Shown here piece by piece: positions 1 through 5,366 of a stretch of DNA of 8,742 nucleotides. This stretch comes from Anaerolineae bacterium (lineage in GTDB: Bacteria; Chloroflexota; Anaerolineae; UBA1429). Location of the stretch: the NCBI GenBank assembly GCA_007118555.1, contig SKRJ01000139.1, positions 1-8,742 of the forward strand, read 5' to 3'. A program made the position numbers and the translations under genes. The first letter of the stretch is position 1. Each line of letters begins with the position of its first letter. Below the pieces are notes generated by a model. That model had not been told where the DNA came from, did no database searches, and saw only the letters and a list, made by a program, of their open reading frames with translations.

Positions 1-1974
1 GAGCCCCCCCAGCGGGGCGAGCGGCGCGTGATGCTGCGCATGCCCGGCTCGGCCTCCAGCATCCATCTCTCCTACCACGCCCCTGCGACCTCGCACCCCG
101 ACTTTGTGCCCCTGACCGTGGCCGATGCCGTTCTCTCGGGGGGCAAGGCCATGTTCTCCTTTGGCGGCAGTCAAGCGCGCAGCGCTCGTCTGTATCGCGC
201 CCTGGTAGAGACCGAGTTGGCGTCCAACGCCTCCAGCGACTATCAGCCCAGCCTGGATCCCTTTTTCTTTTCCCTGGACGCCACCGTACGTGAGGGCGTC
301 TCTCCCGATGAGGTGGAGAAAGCCCTGCGGCAGGAGGTCCGCCGTCTGCAGGAAACCCCGGTGGCCGAGAGCGAGCTGCAGGTTAGCATCCGGCAGGCGC
401 AGGCCCAGTTTGCCTACAGCTCGGAGAGCGTCACCAGCCAGGCCCTGACGCTGGGCTATCTCGAGATGGTGGATCACCACGAGCGCATGGAGACCATGCT
501 GGACGAGTTGAGCGCCGTGACACCGACCGACGTCCAGCGCGTGGCCCAGCGCTATCTGGTGCCCGAAGAGTGCACCGTGGGCTGCTTTTTCCCTACCGAT
601 GGGGTGGGCGAGCCCGACGATGGGAGCCGTCCGGCCCGGGTCTGGAGCCTGCGACGCGGCCTGCAAGGGTACACAGGCGCCTATCAGGCGGTAGGCCCCG
701 ATACGATCACCCGCGCCACCCTGGACAATGGGCTCACCGTCCTGGTGCAGGAGCGCCCCTCCAGCGCCGCCGTATCGGTCGCCGGCCAGTTGGAGGCCGG
801 CAGCTTTCTGGACGAACCTGCCACCCAGGGGATCACGGCGATGACCTCCGCCATGCTGCGGCGTGGCACGGAAAAGCATAGCTTTCAGGAGCTCAACATC
901 GCCCTGGACAATGTCGGCGCGTCGTTCAACCTGCTGTGCGGCCGCGACGAGATCAGCTTTGGGGGGCGCTCGCTGGGCGAGGACTATGGGCTGCTCATCG
1001 AGCTGATGGCCGAGATGCTGACCACCCCCACCTTTCCCGAGCAAGAGCTGGCTCGCCAACGCGGGCAACTCCTCACCCGCATGGGCGACCTCGAGATGGA
1101 GACGGGCTATCGGGCCAACCAGGCCTTTATCGAGAGCCTCTATCCGCGAGAGCATCCGTACAGCCGCCTCGTGCTGGGCACGCGAGAGACCGTGAGCCGC
1201 CTGGATCGCGAGGCGCTTGTGCAGCACTATGCCGAGCATATCTATCCCCAGCGCGGCATCTTGAGCGTGGTCGGCGCGGTGAACGCCCCGCAGGCGTTGG
1301 AGCGGTTGAACGCCACGCTGGGGCAATGGCTGCTAGGGCGTCCGGTGGGCCCGCCCTACGAGTCGCCACCCTGCGAGCTGCCTGCGGAGCCGATCACCCG
1401 GTTGGTGCACCTGCCCGGGCGCCCCCAGATCGACCTGATGCTGGGCGTGCTCGGCATGGCCCGCCATGAGGCCGACTATTACCCCGCCGCGCTGGCCAAT
1501 ATCGTGTTGAGCAGCCTGGGGATGATGGGCCGCCTGGGCGAGACCATCCGTGAAGAGCTGGGTCTGGTGTATCATATCGGCAGCAACCTGTACAGCAGTC
1601 CCGGTAGACGGCCCTGGTTCGTGTCCGCCGGGGTGTCGCCCAGCATGTTGGACGAGGCCATCGCCGCCATCCACGACCAGATCGGGCTCATGCGCGACGA
1701 GCTGATCTCGCAGGAGGAGATGGACGACACACAGGCGTTGCTCACCGGGTCGTTGCCGATCTTTCTCGAGACCAACGAGGGGATCGCCAGCTTTTTGCTG
1801 GCCATCGAGAGGTACGACCTCGGTCTGGATTACCTCGAGCGCTATCCCGCCCTCGTCCAGGCCGTGTCACGCCAGCAGATCCAGGATGTCATGCAGCGTT
1901 ACTGGCCAGAGGGGCGCCATATCGTCGCTGCCGCTGGCTCGCTCGAGCCCGAATCCATGGGAGAGGACGCCTGA
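1..1974 (+). CDS. M16 family (pitrilysin/insulinase-like) peptidase, 5'-truncated, second half catalytically degenerate
   Basis: The reading frame is open from the first base of the window, so the true start lies upstream; the internal GTG/ATG near base 28 is not a convincing start. The visible 657 residues fit a single-chain protein made of two M16 halves. About residues 1-200 match the C-terminal domain of the first half (HPDF, then a helical segment with SELQVSIRQAQAQFAYSSES). From about residue 238 a second half begins with the typical DNGLTVLVQE strand. In that half the zinc motif HxxEH, expected in the G-I-x-H-x-x-E-H-M-x-x-R-G-T context, reads AMTSA (bases 838-852), so all three key residues are replaced. 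The downstream glutamate usually found near the LLxEM segment is also absent (LLTRM). By analogy with other two-half M16 proteins, the active site would be in the missing N-terminal half and this part would close the chamber around peptide substrates. M16 genes often lie near pnp in Gram-positive genomes. The family call is firm; the substrate is unknown. Confidence 0.88.
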   Translation, partial: EPPQRGERRVMLRMPGSASSIHLSYHAPATSHPDFVPLTVADAVLSGGKAMFSFGGSQARSARLYRALVETELASNASSDYQPSLDPFFFSLDATVREGVSPDEVEKALRQEVRRLQETPVAESELQVSIRQAQAQFAYSSESVTSQALTLGYLEMVDHHERMETMLDELSAVTPTDVQRVAQRYLVPEECTVGCFFPTDGVGEPDDGSRPARVWSLRRGLQGYTGAYQAVGPDTITRATLDNGLTVLVQERPSSAAVSVAGQLEAGSFLDEPATQGITAMTSAMLRRGTEKHSFQELNIALDNVGASFNLLCGRDEISFGGRSLGEDYGLLIELMAEMLTTPTFPEQELARQRGQLLTRMGDLEMETGYRANQAFIESLYPREHPYSRLVLGTRETVSRLDREALVQHYAEHIYPQRGILSVVGAVNAPQALERLNATLGQWLLGRPVGPPYESPPCELPAEPITRLVHLPGRPQIDLMLGVLGMARHEADYYPAALANIVLSSLGMMGRLGETIREELGLVYHIGSNLYSSPGRRPWFVSAGVSPSMLDEAIAAIHDQIGLMRDELISQEEMDDTQALLTGSLPIFLETNEGIASFLLAIERYDLGLDYLERYPALVQAVSRQQIQDVMQRYWPEGRHIVAAAGSLEPESMGEDA

Positions 1975-1976
1975 TG

Positions 1977-1998
1977 GCGGACGCCTAAGAGCGTCTGC
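1977..1998. other. Hairpin between convergent genes, possible shared terminator
   Basis: GCGGACGC (1977-1984) pairs with GCGTCTGC (1991-1998), giving 8 bp with one G-T wobble and a 6-base loop. The hairpin fills the 10-bp gap between the two convergent stop codons and extends into the minus-strand gene; its loop contains that gene's stop codon. Neither strand has a T-run after the stem, so intrinsic termination is only a possibility. Confidence 0.3.
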
Positions 1999-3199
1999 GC
2001 TCCCTGCGGATCCAATAGATCACGCCGAATACCAACAGCCCATTCACGATATACAGCAGGGTCAGCCCCGCGGCGCTACGCTCCACCCTCGCGGCCCCGG
2101 CGGGCGTGTCGCTGACAGGCGCGGCGTGCTCTGCCAACCAGAGCGCCTCGATCTCCCGATCCACCACGAGGGGGGCCGCCGTGGGCGGCGGCTCGGGCGT
2201 CGCCGGCGGTGCCATAGCCAACGATTCAGGCGTGGCCGTCTGAGCAGGCTCGGCGGTGGGCACAGATGTCTCGGTGGCCGTGGGCATTGGAGTGGGCGCC
2301 GATGTAGGCGTCGCCGTAGGAAGCAGCGTGGGCGTTGCAGTCGGCAGGGGCGTAACCGTGGGACGCAGCGTCGGCGATGGGACGAGGGTCTGGGTAGGCG
2401 TGGGCGTCGCCGTCTGGACCGCGACTGCCATCAGGCAGGCGGCATCCCAGTACGAGTCGTTGTACTTGGTGCGAAAATCGGGCTGCCCGCGCGTATACAC
2501 CGTCACCCGATCGCTCTGGGCGATGGTCGAGACGCTGAGTTGCACCCACTCGTCCACCGGGCGGCCCTGATCGTCATAGGAGCGGGTGTCCACATCCAGC
2601 ACCGGGTCCGACCACACGATGGAATCAGGCAGGGCATCGCCAAAGCCAGCGGGCGTGTCGCCATGGGGATCGATGCCCACCCAGACGCGATAGTCGCCCG
2701 GGCCCCTGACGGCGCGGGTCGCCTCGGTCTGAGGCTGCTCCAGATCCGACACCGGATAGCGATCCTCAATGATGATGTCCTCTTGGCCGGTATAGATCTG
2801 GACCCAGATGCGAAAGGTCACCCGCGAGCCACGGGGCACGCTCACCCGCTGGTAGAGCCCGGCGGTATGGGTCGACCAGGTGGTAAACATCCCCTGGGCG
2901 CGCTCCCCCTCGAACACCCGGTACCAGCCATCCCGCAACTCGGAGCGGATCAGGATCTTGTACTCGGGCTCGTGGTTGTAGCCCGGCTCGGTACGGCTGG
3001 GGTCCCCCAGGACCGCCCAGGGGTACCAGTGGTTGGAGATGTAGGACGAGTGGCTGGCGCCCACCACGGGCCCGTGATAGTTGCCCTCCTCAAAGCCGGG
3101 GTTGCGCAGCAGGTTACCGGGGCAGTCCGCCCGCGCGGGCAGGGCCAGCAGCGCCAGGAGCAAAAGCGCCCACGTGGTGATCATCGCCGTCCGACGCAT
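1985..3199 (-). CDS. Secreted, C-terminally membrane-anchored protein with Pro/Thr-rich linker; function unknown
   Basis: The protein has 404 residues when started at the ATG at 3199. I prefer this to the GTG at 3220 because a GGAGGGAGGGG Shine-Dalgarno tract sits immediately before the ATG. Residues 1-24 form a signal peptide (Arg-Arg, then an Ala/Leu core, with likely cleavage after ALPARA). Residues 25-260 form a probable extracellular beta-sandwich; it opens with NLLRNPGFEEG, a common start of galactose-binding-like or carbohydrate-binding-like modules, but I cannot name a family. The only two cysteines (26 and 255) bracket this domain and could form a disulfide. Residues 262-344 are a Pro/Thr/Ala linker, about 376-396 a transmembrane helix, and the tail RRERRRS should be cytoplasmic. 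The cysteine after the signal peptide follows Asp, so it is not a lipobox. Tryptophan is high, 12 of 404. The gene follows trpS by 45 bp on the same strand with no visible promoter between. The surface location is well supported; the role (glycan binding or adhesion) is a guess. Confidence 0.8.
   Translation of the reverse strand: MRRTAMITTWALLLLALLALPARADCPGNLLRNPGFEEGNYHGPVVGASHSSYISNHWYPWAVLGDPSRTEPGYNHEPEYKILIRSELRDGWYRVFEGERAQGMFTTWSTHTAGLYQRVSVPRGSRVTFRIWVQIYTGQEDIIIEDRYPVSDLEQPQTEATRAVRGPGDYRVWVGIDPHGDTPAGFGDALPDSIVWSDPVLDVDTRSYDDQGRPVDEWVQLSVSTIAQSDRVTVYTRGQPDFRTKYNDSYWDAACLMAVAVQTATPTPTQTLVPSPTLRPTVTPLPTATPTLLPTATPTSAPTPMPTATETSVPTAEPAQTATPESLAMAPPATPEPPPTAAPLVVDREIEALWLAEHAAPVSDTPAGAARVERSAAGLTLLYIVNGLLVFGVIYWIRRERRRS
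2168..2416 (-). repeat. Degenerate Pro/Thr-coding repeat (surface-protein linker)
   Basis: This segment encodes residues 262-344 of the secreted protein, a run of TPTPT, PTATPT and PTLRPT type motifs rich in Pro, Thr and Ala. Such linkers hold an exposed domain away from the membrane and are often glycosylated. The DNA repeats only loosely, so variation in copy number is possible but is not shown here. Confidence 0.75.
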
Positions 3200-3244
3200 G
3201 GTCCCCTCCCTCCAGGGCACGGCCGCTACATCGCCCGGGCAAGC

Positions 3245-4318
3245 CTAGGCCGGCGTCTCTGCCTTGGTCTCGCGCTCGATGGCCTTGCGCCCCTTGCGCG
3301 AGATGCGGTTCCAGATGCTCGTGAGACCCATGGCTTTGCGCATCATGGTCACCGTCTTTTCAGCCTCCTGGCTGGTGCGCACGGTGCCCTCGTACAGCAC
3401 ACGCTCCACCAGGCCTGTCTGGGCCTCGAAATAGGCACGTCGCTCACGGATCGGGTCCAGGAAATCGTTCAGCGCCTTGGCCAGGGCAGTCTTGACCTCG
3501 ACATCGCCGATGCGGCCCTCCCGGTAGCGCGCTTTGAAATCGTCGATCTGCTCGCGGTTCGGGTTGAACACATCGTGATAGATAAAGACCGGGTTGCCCT
3601 CGACGCGGCCCGGAATGTCGGCGCGCACCCGATTGGGATCGGTGTACATGCCGCGCACCTTGCGATTGACGGTGGCCTCATCATCGGACAGGTAGATGGC
3701 ATTGTCCAGGCTCTTGGACATCTTGGCCTGGCCATCGGTGCCTACCAGAGAGGGCGTATCGCTGATCAGGACCTCGGGCACAGGAAACACCTCGCCATAG
3801 AGATAGTTGAACCGGCGGGCGATCTCGCGGGTGATCTCCACGTGGGCCTCGTTGTCGCGGCCCACGGGCACCAGGTGCGCCCGGGGCATGAGGATGTCCG
3901 AGGCCTGCAGCACGGGATAGCCCAGCAGGCCAAAGGGGAGCGATTCCTCGTTGAGATTGGCGGCCTGCGCCATGTCCTTGATGCTGGGCACACGCTGGAG
4001 ACGAGGCACCGTCACCAGCATCTCGAAAAAGAGGTTCATCTGGTAGATCGAGGGAATGGCCGACTGGAGATAGATCGTGCTCTTGTTCGGATCGATGCCG
4101 GCGGCGAGATAGTCGAGCACTACATCATAGATGTTCTGCCCGAGCTGATCGATGGCCGACTTTTCGGGCTTGGTGGTGAGGGTGTGCAGATCGGCCACGA
4201 TGAAAAAGCACTCGTACTCGTCCTGCAGCCGCAGCCGGTTCGCCAGGCTCCCCACGTAATGCCCCAGGTGCAGCTTGCCCGTGGGGCGATCTCCCGTCAG
4301 AATACGCTTCTTCTCCAT
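3245..4318 (-). CDS. trpS: Tryptophan--tRNA ligase (TrpRS)
   Basis: This class Ic aminoacyl-tRNA synthetase activates tryptophan with ATP and loads it on tRNA-Trp in the cytoplasm. The 357 residues are close to the usual bacterial length of about 330-350. The N-terminal [16 protein letters not shown] carries the HIGH-type signature (HLGH, residues 17-20). Also present are the [21 protein letters not shown] segment of the Rossmann core (about 133-153; GxDN at 153-156) and the KMSKS loop intact at residues 199-203. The C-terminal helical anticodon-binding part runs to about 335, followed by a short basic tail ([17 protein letters not shown]). The start is the ATG at 4318, with GGGGAGG (4334-4328) 9 bases upstream. 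Transcription should be controlled by the tryptophan T-box just upstream, and the secreted-protein gene follows after 45 bp. Identification is secure. Confidence 0.98.
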   Translation of the reverse strand: MEKKRILTGDRPTGKLHLGHYVGSLANRLRLQDEYECFFIVADLHTLTTKPEKSAIDQLGQNIYDVVLDYLAAGIDPNKSTIYLQSAIPSIYQMNLFFEMLVTVPRLQRVPSIKDMAQAANLNEESLPFGLLGYPVLQASDILMPRAHLVPVGRDNEAHVEITREIARRFNYLYGEVFPVPEVLISDTPSLVGTDGQAKMSKSLDNAIYLSDDEATVNRKVRGMYTDPNRVRADIPGRVEGNPVFIYHDVFNPNREQIDDFKARYREGRIGDVEVKTALAKALNDFLDPIRERRAYFEAQTGLVERVLYEGTVRTSQEAEKTVTMMRKAMGLTSIWNRISRKGRKAIERETKAETPA

Positions 4319-4357
4319 AATGCTACGCCTCCCCGATCGCTATGCGACATGTGCCTC

Positions 4358-4405
4358 AAAAAGAAAAAACTCTCGCCCGCGGCCATGGGCCACCAGGGAC
4401 GAGAG
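4358..4405 (-). terminator. Rho-independent terminator of the trpS T-box
   Basis: CTCTCG, CCC and GTGGCC on the 5' arm pair with GGCCGC, GGG and CGAGAG on the 3' arm around a CAT loop, with one bulged T and a short TG interior loop. The stem is followed by TTTTTTCTTTTT (4369-4358). The same 5' arm, CTCTCGTCCC, is needed by the antiterminator, so the two folds exclude each other. Confidence 0.94.
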
Positions 4406-4412
4406 ATGCTCC

Positions 4413-4426
4413 CGCGATACCACCCT
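4413..4426 (-). promoter_or_regulatory. T-box core sequence (tRNA acceptor-end binding bulge)
   Basis: AGGGTGGTATCGCG matches the canonical AGGGUGGNACCGCG at all fixed positions but one: T4417 replaces a conserved C. The TGGT part would pair with the free NCCA end of tRNA-Trp. The variable base T fits a discriminator A, or G through a wobble pair. Confidence 0.93.
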
Positions 4427-4647
4427 GCTTAGACGTGCCCCCAGGGCGCGCCTCGCTCTACAGGTACGGGCCTGCGCCGATACCATCAGCCTTGATAACG
4501 GGGCTGCTACCGGTGTGAACTACTCTGGGTTCGCTCACACAGCTCCCCGGCCCATTCGCCGGCCGCGCACGCGCCTCCCTCACACCTGTCGGAGGCTCTC
4601 TGAGCGCCGCTTGACCGGTTACTCTTCCGGTTCCACGCCTTGACAGG

Positions 4648-4676
4648 ATGATAGTACAAGGGGGCCTGCTTGTCAA
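4648..4676 (-). promoter_or_regulatory. Sigma70-type promoter of trpS
   Basis: A perfect -35 TTGACA (4676-4671) is followed by a 17-base spacer and -10 TATCAT (4653-4648). The start of transcription would fall near 4641, just upstream of Stem I of the T-box. This is the best consensus promoter in the window. Confidence 0.88.
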
Positions 4677-4787
4677 TCGGACAATGGCAGGGCGCAGGCT
4701 CGCCGATCCGTGCCGGCGTGCAGCGCTTGCCTTCGCCATGCCCAAGGCCGGCTGCTCCATCTCTCAGACCGAGGACGCCGACGGCGT

Positions 4788-4816
4788 TTGCCTCTGAGCA
4801 CCGCATGTGCTATAAT
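4788..4816 (+). promoter_or_regulatory. Sigma70-type promoter of rpsO
   Basis: -10 TATAAT (4811-4816) is a full consensus match and lies 17 bases after TTGCCT (4788-4793). It points away from the trpS promoter. Transcription from near 4823 would give a leader of about 34 bases before the rpsO start. Confidence 0.8.
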
Positions 4817-4856
4817 TCCGCCGTCTACTCTTGTTGCGCAGGAAGGAAAGAACAAT

Positions 4857-5126
4857 ATGGCGCTGACCAAGTCAGAAAAGACCGAGATCGTTGACGAGTT
4901 TCACCGACATCCGGACGACACCGGGTCGCCCGAAGTTCAAATAGCCCTGCTAACCAAGCGCATCAACCGATTGACAGAGCACCTGCGGCAGAACCGGCAC
5001 GACGAGCACTCGCGGCGCGGCCTGCTCAAGCTGGTCGGTCAGCGTAGGCGCCACCTCAACTACCTGAACAATGAAGACAGTGAAAAGTACCGTGAGATCA
5101 TCGGGCGGCTCGGACTGCGCCGCTAG
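4857..5126 (+). CDS. rpsO: 30S ribosomal protein S15
   Basis: The product has 89 residues, the normal S15 length. S15 binds the central domain of 16S rRNA early in assembly of the small subunit. The N-terminal [24 protein letters not shown] is followed by [11 protein letters not shown] and the signature region [23 protein letters not shown] (split by rRNA-contacting His, Asp and Arg residues); the end is GRLGLRR. The ATG at 4857 is chosen because GGAAGGAAAG (4841-4850) precedes it by 6 bases and because S15 proteins begin here; the frame's upstream extension has no family support. It has its own promoter and a strong terminator, and pnp follows as in many bacteria. In some species S15 represses its own translation; the short leader here shows no obvious pseudoknot that I could define. 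Confidence 0.98.
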   Translation: MALTKSEKTEIVDEFHRHPDDTGSPEVQIALLTKRINRLTEHLRQNRHDEHSRRGLLKLVGQRRRHLNYLNNEDSEKYREIIGRLGLRR

Positions 5127-5156
5127 TTTGCATACAACGACAAGGCTGGCAATAGA

Positions 5157-5199
5157 GAGTAGTCAGGAACCTGGTATCCTGCTACTCTTTTTTTCTTTT
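5157..5199 (+). terminator. Rho-independent terminator after rpsO
   Basis: GAGTAG and CAGGA (5157-5168) pair with TCCTG and CTACTC (5177-5187), with one unpaired T and an 8-base loop. Seven T bases, a C and four more T bases follow. It should end most rpsO transcripts, so pnp either has its own promoter or relies on read-through. Confidence 0.92.
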
Positions 5200-5241
5200 C
5201 ATGCCTTTGAATTGCGATATACGCTAGTTTTATGAGCCTGA

Positions 5242-5336
5242 GGGAGATCGTGAACGTTTCAAGCAGGAATTGGGGAATGCGTCTCGGTTCGACGAGGCCT
5301 ACTCCCCAGTCCCTGGTCGATGCGTTCCGATCTCCC
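5242..5336 (+). promoter_or_regulatory. Structured pnp leader with nested hairpins, candidate RNase III/PNPase autoregulatory element
   Basis: GGGAGATCG (5242-5250) is the exact reverse complement of CGATCTCCC (5328-5336). The pairing continues past one bulged T with GAACG (5252-5256) against CGTTC (5323-5327). Inside the loop, ATTGGGGA (5269-5276) pairs with TCCCCAGT (5303-5310), and GTCTCG (5281-5286) pairs with CGAGGC (5293-5298). The outer stem ends 30 bases before the pnp start. In E. coli a long leader hairpin of pnp is cut by RNase III and then degraded by PNPase itself. The position and form here suggest a similar role, but that is inference. A weak promoter (TTGAAT 5207-5212, with TATGAG 5231-5236 as -10) may lie just upstream; I rate it low. 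Confidence 0.6.
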
Positions 5337-5366
5337 AAGGCCCTGCCATGAGAGAAAGGAATGATC

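Larger units (their letters stand above)
4358..4641 (-). promoter_or_regulatory. Tryptophan-specific T-box riboswitch (trpS leader)
   Basis: The leader has the main parts of a transcriptional T-box, which binds uncharged tRNA and then allows read-through. In Stem I, CCGG (4630-4627) pairs with CCGG (4550-4547) below the specifier loop, and CCGG (4618-4615) with CCGG (4562-4559) above it. The loop's 5' strand has AGAGTA and its 3' strand GAATGGG, placing the specifier TGG (Trp) at 4554-4552, followed by a purine. The apical part has the AGAGAGCC bulge and a GGTGTGA distal loop closed by GCCTCC/GGAGGC. A Stem II-like GAACCCAGAGTAG follows. The T-box sequence AGGGTGGTATCGCG is at 4426-4413. AGGG and GCGGGAG can pair with CTCTCGTCCCT to form the antiterminator, in competition with the terminator. 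The specifier agrees with the downstream trpS gene. Confidence 0.96.

Noticed and set aside
2256..2570. Plus-strand frame rich in Val-Gly repeats (VGVAVG pattern)
   Set aside because: It is only the reverse reading of the Pro/Thr linker codons of the minus-strand secreted protein.
1985..3199. Lipoprotein assignment for the secreted protein
   Set aside because: Cys26 lies near the signal-peptide end but follows Asp, which does not fit a lipobox; the C-terminal helix explains membrane anchoring.
1886..4432. 848-codon plus-strand open frame across the secreted-protein and trpS genes
   Set aside because: It is antisense to two well-supported genes, has His/Arg/Gly-rich low-quality composition, no ribosome-binding site and no recognisable domain. 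It is a side effect of GC-rich codon use.
4710..4856. Longer N-terminus for S15
   Set aside because: The extension crosses the consensus -10 element and has no S15 similarity; the ATG at 4857 has a good ribosome-binding site and gives the standard length.
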